DNA of 64,000 nt from Ptiloglossa arizonensis (GCF_051014685.1 NC_135061.1:1692529-1756528), one strand, 5' to 3'; numbered from the stretch's first letter, positions 22,091 to 35,585 are shown. Numbers and translations: made by a program. The notes: generated by a model from the sequence alone, not told the origin.

Positions 22091-23649
22091 ACTAACGAAC
22101 CTACTCGCGGATTTCGAGCGATCGGTTCGTAACGATCGACTGTTTTTATCAACGATTTACAAGTTCTACTAACGGCGGCACTCCGTTGTAAAAAAAAATG
22201 CAACGTCAGATTTCGGAGGGTGCTCAAGAGACAGGAGCAGGAATCCTTCGAAAAGGGGGCCCGACGATGTCGTTGTTCGCTCGTGCGAAGGACGCGTCGT
22301 TACTCTTCATCTGCGGAATGGCCTTTAATAGCGATGATGGTAAAATATCGCGGCAGGATTTTACGTGGCAAGATAGAGGTATGGGGTGGTGGGTGGAGAG
22401 AGAGGAGAAGAACGCGTTGAACCAAGAGGGAGGCGGTACCAGCTATTATTTCGTCGGGCGCTTGACAAACGATTACGCGAGCGCCACTTTCGCGAAAACT
22501 AAGAAAACACTCTCGCTAAATCATAAGGAGCCATTACCAGAGGCGCGGTCGTCTCGTATACTACGCACGGAGGGTTCAAGGACCAAGGGTTCGTTTACCC
22601 TTTTTCCGTGACCTTTCCTCCCCGATTTGTCAAGTTCAAAGGATCCCAGCCCCGTGTTTATCTTCTTCCTAATGTTCCTTCTTCCTTTTCTCTCTCTCTT
22701 TCTTTTTCTTTCTTTATTTCTTTCTTTCTCTCTCTGTTTCCACGCGCGAACGCCTCGTCCCGATGAATTTTTCAGAAGGGGAAAAGAAATCGTCCTTCGA
22801 GTCCGAGTAATGGAGGAAGCCGTGTTACTCTCTCGCCTCCGAAAATCTCGAACATCGTAACGCACTACAGCAGCACGTGGACCGAGGTGCACATTCGTTC
22901 GACGAATACGTGTTTCTACGGGTTCCTATAACGAGCCGGTACCGACTTTCGAACCATCTACGTTTTTACCTACCGTTGTCACAAAGAATTGACTCGTACG
23001 AACGAATCGGGGAATACTTTGAACGAGACACCAGCCTCTGATTTAACTCGAAAGCGATCGAGTTCATTCGAACACGAGTGTACAATAATATCTGCTTTCG
23101 TCCTTTGACGATATTTTATTTCTGCGTAGAAAAAGGAACAGAAAATTTCGTGACGCGATCCACCAGCTCATTATGTCGAAATAATCGAGGAGACTCGCGA
23201 TTTTGCTAGAGATTTTTGTATCGTCGAGTGTTCTCGGTACGAAATGCAAAGAATCGAAAGATTCGAAACGGAGTTGTTCGCGATAGGATGATTTTTCGGG
23301 AAAAATTCGTCGAATGGGATCTCAGTGATGTTTACATTAGAAGCTAGATTCTCTTTAGAAGCAACAGGGTGTACGAACCGATTATTTATGGAGAAGGAAA
23401 GAGAATCCGAACTAGGACAATACTCGAGGATTCCGGGTGGTAGTTTGCACACCAACGGAACGATACCGTGGAATACGAAAAATGACTGGAAAAATTTGAA
23501 AACCTGTTTTACATCCCTCGATGACTTCTCATCGCGTGAAAACTGAATTTTATATAAAACCCGTAAATTTGTTCGTATATTTTGCTCCATTTCCAATCGT
23601 TCGATAAGAATTCCTAACTTACGAACTCTTGATGCCCAATCTTTCAATA
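22091..23649. other. CpG-richer unique sequence, no gene recognised
   Basis: Overlapping frames on both strands (137 codons plus at 22,198-22,611; 158 codons minus at 23,171-23,647) have no recognisable domain. A CTTT/TCTC pyrimidine run lies at about 22,668-22,740 and produces Phe/Leu-rich or Lys/Arg/Glu-rich frames. It could contain regulatory DNA; nothing specific was identified. Confidence 0.45.
22668..22740. repeat. Pyrimidine-rich microsatellite
   Basis: An interrupted run of CTTTCT, CTCTCT and TTTCTT units on the plus strand. Confidence 0.85.
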
Positions 23650-24195
23650 ACAGTTCACAACTTATTGCAAACTCTTATAGAACGATGGAAAATCAATGAA
23701 AATCAATGAAAATCAATGAAAATATTCACAACTTATTACAAACTTTTATAGAACGATGGAAAATCAATGAAAATCAATGAAAATATTCACAACTTATTAC
23801 AAACTTTTAAAGAACGATGGAAAATCAATGAAAATCAATGAAAATATTCACAACTTATTACAAACTCTTATAGAACGATGGAAAATCAATGAAAATATTC
23901 ACAACTTATTACAAACTCTTATAGAACGATGGAAAATCAATGAAAATCAATGAAAATATTCACAACTTATTACAAACTCTTATAGAACGATGGAAAATCA
24001 ATGAAAATCAATGAAAATATTCACAACTTATTACAAACTCTTATAGAACGATGGAAAATCAATGAAAATCAATGAAAATATTCACAACTTATTACAAACT
24101 TTTATAGAACGATGGAAAATCAATGAAAATCAATGAAAATATTCACAACTTATTACAAACTCTTATAGAACGATGGAAAATCAGTGAAAATATTA
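23650..24195. repeat. Nine-copy ~60-bp array with nested 12-bp repeats
   Basis: TTCACAACTTATTACAAACT, TATAGAACGATGG and one to three copies of AAAATCAATGAA make up each unit; units are 49-72 bp according to the number of 12-bp sub-repeats. The order is regular from about 23,653 to 24,193. No coding frame. Confidence 0.95.
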
Positions 24196-24911
24196 GAGAA
24201 AATCCGTGAATTTTACTTGAATTCTAATTTTCACTCGAAACCTGCGTTCAAATTTGTTGTCCACAAGATTCGAGCTCGAAAAGCGGAGTTCGCGATCGAA
24301 TAAAGGTCTAAAGGTCACGTAACACAGGAATCGCGCGTGCGTCGTCGTTTAGACATTCTTTGCACAAGCGTAATAGAAGTTGACGTTAAACAAACTTATC
24401 ACTCAGGCTAATAGATAGCAGCGGAGTTACGGGCGAAGGATTGCGTTTCGGGGCCGGTTCGAAAGGAAGGAGCAGATTTCACGTCCAGTTAGCGCCTCGG
24501 ACTCTTTGGTACGTGGTTTATGCCAGTTTAACACGATTCGCCGATAATGACGGGGTCGTGGCCTCGTATCCACTTGGTCAGCTTGATATTCGCACCGAGT
24601 CACGCAACAACACGTCACGCAACTAGCGTGGAAACACGGGCCTGCGACCAAGGCGACACCAACTGTCACGGCATCCTGATCCTTAATTACTGTCTCCTGG
24701 CGCAGCCATGGCCCCGGACCTTGTCGTGCGTAATACGCGAAAAGAATCGCGAACAATGGTCACGTGCCTTTCCAAACTGATCGCAAACCGTGATAACCAC
24801 CGCCCACATTTTCTCCTCGTCCACGGCTATTATTTCACTCGTACAGGATGCTCGAGACAACAAACAACGACCAAGGAACCACGAACGCCGACCAACGAAC
24901 CGTATGGAAGT
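24196..24911. other. Unique GC-richer sequence, no gene recognised
   Basis: A 109-codon minus frame (24,427-24,756) and three plus frames overlap, none recognisable. It ends at the target-site duplication of the retroposon that follows. Confidence 0.45.
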
Positions 24912-25373
24912 ATCTAAAGGGTATGCCCTGCTCGATCGTGTTCTTCACAAGTAAACTGCATATTCCTCCTCTACTGTGCATTCACAAATTTCTGAAAGAC
25001 CATGGCGTAAATCTCTGACTGCCAGTGAGGTCTGTCTGTCCGTTCGATACTGATCCAAAAAATTATGAATTTATTTATATAAAGTGTAGCATATTTATAA
25101 ACCGCTACAAGTTATAAGCATCTAGTAATAAGTATTATATATTGCCAATAGTTATAAGTATGTAACTATAAGCACTAAGTACAATCACTAGTAATAAGCA
25201 TTTATTTATGTACAACGGTACATAACGATGTATCTTCGAGTAATCTTAACTTATGTATTCCATTTCTTGCTTTGTACTGTTAGTATGCACATCGATGTGC
25301 ATGCTGCTAATAACCCTGTACTGGGTTCATAGCGTAAATAAAAAAAAAAAAAAAAAAAAAATCTAAAGGGTAT
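24912..25373 (+). mobile_element. Poly(A)-tailed retroposon insert with 13-bp target-site duplication
   Basis: ATCTAAAGGGTAT occurs at 24,912-24,924 and again, perfectly, at 25,361-25,373. Between them lies a 436-bp insert ending in AATAAA and an uninterrupted A tail of about 21 nt at 25,340-25,360. This is the signature of target-primed reverse transcription: a 5'-truncated non-LTR element, a SINE or a retrocopy of an mRNA 3' end. The body contains CAGTGAGGTCTGTCTGTCC and many TAAGCAT/TATAAG phrases, but no frame. The perfect duplication and intact tail indicate a young insertion. Confidence 0.9.
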
Positions 25374-25750
25374 ACCGATCACCGGTCGATTTACTTTTCG
25401 AATAAAATTTTTCTTTCATTCCAAAGTACAAATTATTTTTCTTTTATCTCAAAGTACAAACTCGGGAGTTAATAACTGAACGAGATCTCTCCCGAACGGT
25501 CGTCTCGATTTGTTGTACGGAGCAACAATCTTTTCCAAAGTTTGTCACGACGTTACGTCACGAGCGTTAAGGATCGCGATATTTTGTAATAAGATCGAAT
25601 AATTTACACGCGTTCGTTCACCTTGTACTTTCCCAGGATTGATTTCCCATCTGTTTGGATGACGTGGGTCGAGTTTCGGGTTAATCGGTTCGACGTTTGA
25701 AAAGTAGCGGGAAATTCAAATCGACCGGTGCTGATCGGGACACCCTGTAC
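25365..25750 (-). mobile_element. Family A MITE, near full length, host of the retroposon
   Basis: The left end (AGGGTATACCGATCACCGG, slightly diverged) and right end (GACCGGTGCTGATCGGGAC then ACCCTGTACG) are inverted. The interior matches the 4.2 kb copy read on the other strand. The retroposon's target lies at its outer left edge, so the left terminal sequence is now duplicated as part of the 13-bp repeat. Confidence 0.85.
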
Positions 25751-27655
25751 GTTCGTCGCGACGAAACTAGTTTGATTAACGTTCGAAGCGTTGATTAAAG
25801 CGAATCTCCAGGGTGTTCCGTTATAGATATACCTTTGTGCGTGTGATTTTCTGTTTACTCGCGTGCTCGACGCGGTAAAACGTCCGGGTTACCATTATTC
25901 TTCGCCGGAGCTCCCTTGGTTCTCGGACCAGTTCTCGCGTTAGTTCGCAAGATTTTTAATTTCGATTAAGAAAATTGTTTCCGCTCGATCGATAAAACGC
26001 TTTCGAACGGTCTCTCGCTCGTCGTTGGTCGAAAATCGTAATTATAAAAGTTTCTACCGTAGATCTCGGAAAGAGATAAAATAACTCCGATAGACTGGTA
26101 GACTGTACACTAGACGTTTAGTTTGGAAATGTTGGATCCACTCTGGCCGCAAAACTCGAAAGAAGTGACCAAACTACGTATTTACCTGTTTATCTTTGTA
26201 TCCTCTTATCACTGTACGCTATTCGTTGGCAATGCAATAAGAAAATGGGAAAAGTGTTATTAAATCCTGATTGCCTCAGAAGATTGTATCAGAGTGATTC
26301 CTAAATGCATTGCAGTACCTTAGAAGTAAACGTAGACGATAAAATGAGAGAAAATGTTACGTGAAACATTTGACTGTTAATGTAACAATAAAATGTTACA
26401 CGTTATGTGAAACATAAGTCGCGGATAGTACAGTTTCAGAGTTATGGGAGATTAACGGAAACGTTCAAAGTATCCATCTCGACGTTTTAACGTTCGATTA
26501 TTTCGAATTTGTTTCGTACTCTATCTTACGGATCATAAATTTATTAACTCGCCCGGTGTACACAATAGATTGTAAAAATCGTGAGAAATTCCAGGAATTT
26601 AAGTCAGGAAACCGAGATGGCCTGAAATCTTACGGTGTGGAAAGTGTCCCAGGGACGATATGTTTCACTTTTATTGCCATTCGCTCGGCCATACATTAAA
26701 TCCATGACTCCCATTTCAGCATAAGTGTACGTAGATATTTCATCGAGGAAAGAGCACCGCTAGATTGGCGAGAATCAACTGCACGCTGCGTGAAATTTTA
26801 CTTCATAGATATCGAGACTGTTCGAAATCATTGGATCGGACCTAGAAGACGAATGCTTCGAACATTTCCAACGTGTTCCAAGAAGCTTCTGACTATTTAA
26901 AACGTAATACAATTCGATGATACAATTATGGATGATTTAAAGATTACGTGAATACACCTTGTTAATTCGTTCCCAATGCCTTGGGTAGTTCACAAAACCT
27001 TACTCTTATCGTTCGATGAGAATAAGTTTTATAAAAAAGAAATTTGAAAGCGACCTTGAAAGTACAAAAAAAGGAAAAAGAACGTACAAAAAATCTACTT
27101 CGATCGTCCCGTGGAATCTTCCTAAGCTTCTCATCGATGCGTTTCCCGTTCTCTCGTACATTTTCCGTGAAAATATAATGAAAATATTCTATTAATTGAA
27201 ACTCGACGTGGAGTAAATTCAGTACAATTTAAACAGTTACGGTGGATCGTCTGGCCGTTCATGCGGCAAAGTGGACTGAAAATTCGCATTTACAAGATTA
27301 TGCAATCCCCTGGCGATAGCTCCGTTTCTTTCTTATTTTCTTTTAGCGGTAGGAGGGACCCGGCGAAGGAATTCCGGCGAAACGTCAGTTGCAACCGCTG
27401 CAAGAGCAGTTGTGGCCGCGCGAATGTAAAACAAAGATCAGTTCGCGATAGCGGACACATACCTCGGCCGGAATGAACCATAAAAAGCTCGTAAAATCGT
27501 CCTTCGAGTTACGCTCCTGTGTCAGTTTGCCCATTTACAACCACGGGATCCTCGTTTCACGGCGTCAGCTATGGATTTCTTCCACCTTCTTCCGCCTCCT
27601 TTGCAAATTACTTGCAACGCGTGCACTCTTTTCACGTCGAACCGAGACGACGAAG
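25751..27655. other. Unique sequence with one acceptor-bounded open stretch
   Basis: No recognised gene. CTTTCTTATTTTCTTTTAG ending near 27,347 is a good 3' splice site on the plus strand; the following frame reads GRRDPAKEFRRN to a TGA at 27,474-27,476 and contains CNRCKSSCGR. It could be a short terminal exon, but there is no upstream partner and no known family. The remainder shows no repeat or RNA gene. Confidence 0.4.
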
Positions 27656-28702
27656 CGGATCGAAGCGATTGTCCTCGGTCGATTTTACGAATTTCATCCT
27701 TACTCGTTTACTCGCTTAACCATTAAACGCGATAAATTTGCATTCAGCGTGGAATAGTCACCGCTCTTTACTGTATCAACTTGAATGCAATAAATGTGCA
27801 TTCAGCGTGGAATGCAGTTATCGTCCTTTATTGTACGATGCAACGTAAAGAATGCTCGCAAAACTTAATTCGATATACGTAAATGTTAAGTTTAGCAATT
27901 ACATTTGTTTCGTTGCATTTACATGGAAAATATCTATTTATCGAGTTTAATTTTGTAATTTTGTACCGTACGGAAGTAGACCAATTGCATTCGTAGATCT
28001 TGAGAGGATCGGAGCGATTGTCCTCGGTCGATTTTACGAATTGCATCCTTACTCGTTTACTCGCTTAACCATTAAACGCGATAAATTTGCATTCAGCGTG
28101 GAATAGTCACCGCTCTTTACTGTATCAACTTGAATGCAATAAATGTGCATTCAGCGTGGAATGCAGTTATCGTCCTTTATTGTACGATGCAACGTAAAGA
28201 ATGCTCGTAAAACTCAATTTGATATTCGTAAATATTAAGTTTAGGAATTATATTTGTTTCGTTCCACATACATGGAAAATGTATATTTATGGAATTCAAT
28301 TTTGTAATTTTGTACCGTACGAAAGTAGACCAATTGCATTCGTAGATCTTGAGCGGATCGGAGCGATTGTCCTCGGTCGATTTTACGAATTTCATCCTTA
28401 CTCGTTTACTCGCTTAACCATTAAACGCGATAAATTTGCATTCAGCGTGGAATAGTCACCGCTCTTTACTGTATTAACTTGAATGCAATAAATGTGCATT
28501 CAGCGTAGAATGCAGTTATCGCCCTTTATTGTACGATGCAACGTAAAGAATGCTCGTAAAACTTAATTTGATATACGTAAATATTAAGTTTAGCAATTAC
28601 ATTTGTTTCGTTGCATTTACATGGAAAATATCTATTTATGGAGTTCAATTTTGTAATTTTGTACCGTACGGAAGTAGACCAATTGCATTCGTAGATCTTG
28701 TT
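27656..28702. repeat. Three-copy 349-bp array with internal duplication
   Basis: ACCATTAAACGCGATA occurs at 27,719, 28,068 and 28,417, a constant 349-bp spacing. Within each unit GTGCATTCAGCGTGGAATG repeats a segment (TTGCATTCAGCGTGGAATA) about 58 bp upstream, so the unit itself arose by duplication. The 72-codon minus frames that recur are repeat artefacts. Confidence 0.95.
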
Positions 28703-31700
28703 GGCGTTTATTTGATAATTTCGAAGCGTAGATTCAAGAGTCACGGTGAACGTTGCACCGAAAAGTCGTTTTGTTCGCGGAACATGTCACGTGTTACGAA
28801 ATAAGAAGATAGGATCGAGAGATTCACTCATACCGCTTACGAAATTTATGCAAAAGACAGGATGTCACGAGCCTCTTTGGCGCCTCGTCACGTGCCTTGC
28901 AGTTGTTCGAAAACAACTTCGCGACCGAAACGAGACGCGTATCGTATTTATTAAACGGGCCTTGAATGTGCCTTCGAATATTCGTAGATCGGTATCTCTG
29001 TATCGATCATCCGATCCTAAAGTTGTCAGGGGATCGACCCGGAATAATAATTTCCCCTGGAAAGGAAAATTTTACGACGTTTCCAATAAATTCGTGAGTC
29101 ACACTTCGTTCGTAGAAATCTGTACGGTTACTCGGAAAATATTGTGCTCACGGAATTTCAATCGATGGTAAATTATTTTCAAGGTTTAATTATCTGTGAT
29201 TCGATCCAATTTAGTAGAGAGAAAATAGTTTGTTTTATTTCCAATAATATAAACGGAATTATATATAATCGAAATCGAAAGCCAAAGAAGTATAAAAACA
29301 CTAGGTTTAATTATGCAACACCGTTATTAGATCGAGCAACGATAATGATAATAATGCAGGTGATACATTTTCTTTTTACATCGAATAAAATCAGATACCG
29401 TGATATAAATTATCACTCCAGTTGTGGTAACTTGATTAAAAAGTTACTCAACTTACAAAGGTAAAGAATATAAATTTCGTTCTTTCATTTTTCACGGTAC
29501 AAACATAAATTCAGTTCCAGATACAACCACCAGATCGTAAATTTGCGAAACTTCATCGTTTAATTATTTCGTATACTTTGTCTCCGAGTTTCGAGCGTTC
29601 ACGCTATATTTACATGCACACGTTTTGTAAAATTGTAGGAGACGGAAGCGTGTCGCTGTTACGAGATACAAATCACTGTTGCAAAATTTAATAATTAATT
29701 GTAAATTCGGTGTAAATTGTAAATTAAGTACGGCTGTAACTACATTCGTACGAGCATTTTTAATTTAAGACGATTTCGAACTCGATCGACAATCCTGAGT
29801 GGGCCACAAAGTTTCTGGGTCGTACACGCCAAAGGAAATTTTCCTAGGGCTCATTAAGACGCCCCTGATTCATTTCGAACGGTCGGGTACAAGGAAAAGA
29901 ACTTACGAGATCACGAACAGAAATCGTTTGATATGTCCCTTAAAAAAAAAAAGAAAAAAGAAAAAGAAAGAAAACCGTTCCACGCAATGGTGTCATTTCA
30001 ACTCTCGACTGCTAATAGAGAAAGGTTCTTGAAACGAGTCATGAAAAGTAGGGGACCAGGAAAGTGAAGAAGAAAGAACCAATTCAACGTGAAATACGAT
30101 ATAAAGAGGGGAAAAAGGTCAAGAGTTGCTTCGGATATGCATGCCGATAAAAGAAGGCGCTTTCAAGACGAAAGTATAAAGGAAAACACGTTCTATTGGT
30201 TGGTAGGTTTGTGTCGCGTACGTGAAATTTAAGTGTCACGATTTGTTTTAAGGACGCACTATTATCGTACACCGTGAGCGTGAATCGATCACGTACATCT
30301 TTAATCTTTCGATCTACTTCCAGGCAAATATGAAAAGAAATCGAGCTCGGAGCTTAAAGTCAGGTTCATCGAAGTGAATTCGTACCTTTGCAGAACTTTC
30401 GTTTATGAGTGGAATAAGAAGCTTTTCTTATTAACTGCCGCAAAGGTACGCCGATGGCTCGCCGTTTTATTTTTATTCGTACTCGGTGAAACGTCCATTA
30501 TCGAATACACAATTTTACTATTGTTCCACGAGAATTACATTTTCCCGATCCCCTGTTGCTACAAAATTATTTCCAACTATTCGTATTGTCCATAATTTCA
30601 TGCCTGCGGCAAATTCGCGAACGATCGAAGAAACATCATGGAGGGGAATGAACGAAATATTAATAACTCCGTTGCTTTTCAAAAATTTCGATAGTACGAT
30701 TACACCATAGAAATAATTAACCAATTACGAACGAACCGCAAGAATCTGAATTATGAATCGTATTTGTACGTGCGAACGAATAACGGTGATAATGAATTCA
30801 TAGCAGTAATTACAAATGAGGTGTACACCGTTTCGCGTTTACATTTCGTTTTTAATGCAGGAAAGAATATACGTGTTTCGAAATACGTTGAAATTAACGC
30901 AACTTGACGTAAACAGAAATGTCCAGTGTACGAGGTAAAAATAGTATAGTAACTGCACAATTTCCACCGTCATAACGTGCATTTAGCGAACTGAATTTGT
31001 TCGAAATTTAAAAGAAAAAAAAAAGAAAAAGAAACCGATCACTCGAGCGCGATATCAATTTATTTCATCGATACATCGATTTTTCTCAATCAGGTATGAC
31101 GTCGTACCGCTATTGCCATAATTCTATCGTTTTAATCGTTGGTTACACGTAATTGGTAGATATCGACGCAATACTATATTTGTAGTTCGTTACGAGACCT
31201 TGATTTTAAACGAGGCTGCACGTTTATTTTCATTCGCTTTACATTTGTTTCCGTATCGCGAAGAATATTACGAAGTTCCTTTATCCTCCCTTGTATTAAT
31301 CGGCGTGGCACTCCGAGATGGAGCCAGCAAAGGCAAACCATTATCCTAATTGGTCGACAAACAACTTCCGATAACCGCCGGAGCATTGTTCCAATCCTTC
31401 TTCGTGCCCAAAGAATGAACACAGCTTTTCGAGCACAGAAGACAAATAAAATAAAACGACGGGAGGCAACGGGGAAAACTACGAAACTGAGAAAGTCTAG
31501 GATTAAAGAGGGAAAAAGAGGAACGGAGAGGAAAGAGGAGATCCTCCAGCTTTCAACCGTCCTACTAACGGACAAACAATTGTAAGTCCGTATAGATTTC
31601 ACGTCTTAATGAGACGTCACGAGCAAACATTCGATACAACTGTCCCTGAAACCGGTCGATGTTCTCGCTCTGTAAATTTTATTGCGTAAGAAACAATTAT

Positions 31701-33712
31701 CGTCGACCTGGTAACACGTTATTGGACAAGAACAATCGTAGAACGTTACCGTTACGAATAAATACCAAATAAACACGAACAGACGATACAAAGAGAATCG
31801 TTGTTACCTTCTTAAAAGACGTTATTACATCGAAACCTCGATACTTGTTCGCGAAATCTCGTTCGTTGCATCGTGGCGACAAGTGGAAGGGACGGTCGCT
31901 TGGCAACAAGTGCTCTTCCATCGAGACGAAAGCAGATCGTTGTTAAGTAAGATGGTGGGGGTTTATTTCAAAGAGTGGAGCACTTTTCCATCGGATCGGT
32001 TACCTCGATAATTGCACGAGTGTCGATACTCGCCTTTCAGCCTGGTTCTCGCTCGACTGTCCACGTTGAATCGCGCAACGTCTCTCTCGTACGTATTTAC
32101 GCGAACGTTGCAATTAATACGATTTAATTCGAAACAAATTGCCCAGTTCCGCGCAGCCGCGCGACAACCGCGCGAAACGAGAAAGTTTTACATCTGCGTA
32201 TACTTCCATCGTGGCTAATTCCAAAGTGTTCCCCGCGCTGCGTAAACAGATTTTCGTATAATGGAAATTTCGGTTAAGCCGCGTTCCGATAATCGTTACT
32301 TTATCGTGCCGTTACTTTGCCCGCGCAACTAACAACGCAACTTTCCTATTAAAATTATCTAACGGAAGTAATTGAATTTTATAGTTTTATTATCACAACC
32401 CCGGCGAGACGGAGACGCTCGTAACTTTGAAATGCTTCCCGCGTTTACTTAACTTTTTTTACGTACTTTTCACTTAACTTTCGTAGGGAAAGGGTCCAGG
32501 TAAAATGCACAAATAGACCAGACGATACGAATAGTCGGAACGAATACGTAGAACGAGCAACATAGTTTCAACGAGTTACCGTAAATTTAATGCAGTAAAT
32601 TCGCTTTCCATTAGAGCGCGACCAATGTAGCTAAAAGGATACGGGAGGAAAACAAAAGTGGGTTCTAATTAATATCTCTTTTCGCTGCGACGAGAGATGA
32701 ATAAATTTCAGGTGAAAATATGGTTTTCATCGGCAACTGCCGCTATCCGACGTCGACGGAGAGAACCTCGACGCGGTGCAAGATTAAAATACCGTATGTG
32801 CTGACACGAAAGAGGAATGTTTCTTTTCCATTTTAATTTCATTTAATTTAATTCCCTCTTAAAAATCACACCGGGTAAGGACTGTACATACTTTCGTATG
32901 TACAGAAAGGAGCTTGACAAATGTATCAAACATTTCCCCGCGTAACGTAAAGTCTGACATTTATAACGTACGGGCTGTGTTTCTATACAGGTTGGTAAAA
33001 AGAGGAATCTGTCACACGGTGGAAACGCGCATTACACACAGAGAGATGGGAAAAATGTTTAATTAACGTAATTACGGAAACTGATGGATTCTGTGCAACG
33101 TGTATGATTTTCAATCGCAGCGGAAATGTGAAAATCGAGGAAACTCGGGACGTTTAGAATCTCGAGAAGTATATTCGTTTCTTTCTTCGGTGAATTATTC
33201 ATGGAATTGTGACGAGTGTATTTATTGTTACGGAGAAATGGTAAATATCGACGAATATCCTGTTGTTTGGAAGATAAGAGTAACGTACAACGTTCGCTGG
33301 AAATATTGTATAATGCACGCGCGATTAGCCAGATGTACCCCGCGAACTATGATTATGAACTGGGTGAACAGTTTTGTAGAGGTTATGCGCATTTTTCGCA
33401 GACGAAGTTTCACGGGTTTCGCGTCGGTATAGCAACGTTTAAAATTGCGCGTTGGATGACACGAGAGTACGGATTTATTTTTCGCTACCACATCACTTTC
33501 GGGGTGCACGCGACCTCTGCAAAACTATAGTGAACACAGTGCAACCCGCGTTATGCCAACGCCAACATTTTTTTTTCCATTCACTGGCTCGAACCCACTT
33601 CTCAATAAAAAGCTGCAATTTTTCTGCGCGAGGAACACGTATATCGAGACACACACTCACAAAGTGGTTACACTCTTCCACGAGAACGAGGGCAAATAGT
33701 TCTTACTGAAAA
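28703..33712. other. 5 kb of unique sequence, no gene recognised
   Basis: Frames up to 142 codons (31,174-31,602, minus) and 141 codons (28,746-29,171, plus) have no recognisable domain or supporting splice sites. An A-rich GAAA run lies at 29,941-29,976 and another at 31,010-31,035. ATCAG/GTATGA near 31,092 (plus) is a weak acceptor/donor fusion. There is no tandem array here, in contrast to the neighbouring regions. Confidence 0.45.
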
Positions 33713-34605
33713 ATAGCAAACTTATCGAATTGTTCTATTCACTAGTTATTTTGTTAGAAATATTCACGCATCGAGATTCGTTAAATTAAAAAATTCTTTG
33801 AACAATATAACATTTTTCACGGTTAAACTTTTATCCAAACAACTGTTTAAGTATTGTATCTCCGACCTAACATTATTTTTCTAGAGACTATACAACGTGA
33901 TAAAAGAAAAGGGTCTATAATGTTTATTCGAGGTAGGCCCTAGAATCGATCCATTTAACGTAAAATATTCTTTTAAATTTTCCAGAAAATGACAAATTTA
34001 TCGAATTGTTCTATTCACTAGTTACTTTGATAGAAATATTCACGCATCGAGATTCGTTAAATTAAAAAATTCATCGAACAATCTAACATTTTTCGTAGGT
34101 AAACTTTTATCCAAACAACTGTTCGAGTATTGTACCTCCGACCTAACGTTATTTTTCTAGAGACTATACAACGTAATAAAAGAAAAAGGGTCTGTAACGT
34201 TTGATCTACTCACCGAGAGGACTAAACAATATTTATCCAACGTAGGTTCTAGAATCGATCCAATTGACATAAAATTTACTTTTAAATTTACGAGAAAATG
34301 GCAAACTTACCGAATTGTTCTATTTATTAGTCATTTTGTTAGAAATATACACGCATCGAGATTCGTCAAATTAAAAAATTCTTCGAACAATATAACATTT
34401 TTCACGGTTAAACTTTTATCTAAACAACTGTTCAAGTATCGTACCTCCAACCTAACATTATTTTTCTAGAGACTATACAACGTGATAAAAGGGTCTGTAA
34501 CGTTTGATCTACTCACCGAGAAGACTAAACAATATTTATCCGACGTAGGTCCAAGAATTATTCCATTTAACGTAAAATTTACTTTTAAATTTACGAGAAC
34601 TCGAA
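33713..34605. repeat. Three-copy 276-309 bp array
   Basis: CGAATTGTTCTATT occurs near 33,726, 34,002 and 34,310. Units share ACGCATCGAGATTCG, AACTTTTATCCAAACAACTG, TATTTTTCTAGAGACTATAC and TCCATTTAACGTAAAAT. Copies two and three carry an extra GATCTACTCACCGAGA segment, which accounts for the length variation. Confidence 0.93.
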
Positions 34606-35585
34606 ATCGAAGACCTCTTGGCGACACATTGAATCCGAACAGAAAGATTACTTTGTAATTAAATTACTTCTAACTCGATAAAACCCCCGCAACAACTTAC
34701 TAATATTTATTCTCCCATCGAATACGTGGTACAAATATAAAAATCAATGTTAGCGTTTTACATCGACAGATCGGTTAATAAATCGATAATATTGATTGAA
34801 GAATCAACGTCGATCGTTTATCGTAGCTTTGGACGCGTACCAGGCGTTGAAATCTCCGATGATATATTTTTCCTCGGTTCGTGTGCGCGATGTACGCTCG
34901 AAATGTCACGGATAGGTCGCAAAAGTTATGCGAACGAGCACGTACCGTAGTTACGCCCGCGATGGTCATTTCGACGTGATCGCAGCACGGAGATGAACGA
35001 TGTGTGCGGGCACATCGGTCGAAGAACCACGTGACATCCGGTGACAGAAACGAGATGCCTCACCCACCTTCATTATCATGTGCGTAACGTTCAATGGGAA
35101 AACGTTTCTGTACACGCCCACGTGCACGCTAGGCTCTCGGGCACACGCGTTACGTTCGTGCGTGAATAAAAGGAGTCATTTTGTCGCGGGGAAGTTAATT
35201 CCACGTTACTGCCACCATCTACGTACGGCTGGATGAAAACGACGCTGGTTCCGTCGCGGAAGCGTCGCGATGCGACTGCAGTTCGATGACCACTCACCAC
35301 GGCCCACACGTACTCACCTTGGTTTCGTCTTTCTTCGTTGGCCACCACGGAGTCGATGCCTATCGCCGCATATTAATTGGATTTTGGTCAGAAACACCGG
35401 ATGTGGTATGATTCACGAAAGAAGCGCCAAACCAGCCCTCTTGGTCAGACGGTTGTACGACGTGTCGAACGGTTCCTGGAAATCTTTCGTAATTGGCGTA
35501 TTCGAACCCCAGACGCAACTGATTGGGTTAAATGTTGGTCACCGAGAAATAAGACGAGAGTTCCTTCACCCGTGCTATGCTAGAT
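34606..35585. other. Unique, CpG-richer sequence with paired donor-like sites on the minus strand
   Basis: On the minus strand CCAAG/GTGAGTA (junction 35,318/35,317) and CCGTG/GTGAGTGG (35,298/35,297) are two good donors 20 nt apart. ATTTCCAG upstream at about 35,476 could be an acceptor, defining a 158-nt exon, but all three frames across it contain stops. It is at best a non-coding exon. The 110-codon plus frame at 35,270-35,602 is unrecognised. Confidence 0.35.

Noticed and set aside
31080..31105. Second recursive splice site, ATCAG/GTATGA on the plus strand
   Set aside because: The donor half deviates from GTAAGT and the pyrimidine tract is short; expected by chance.
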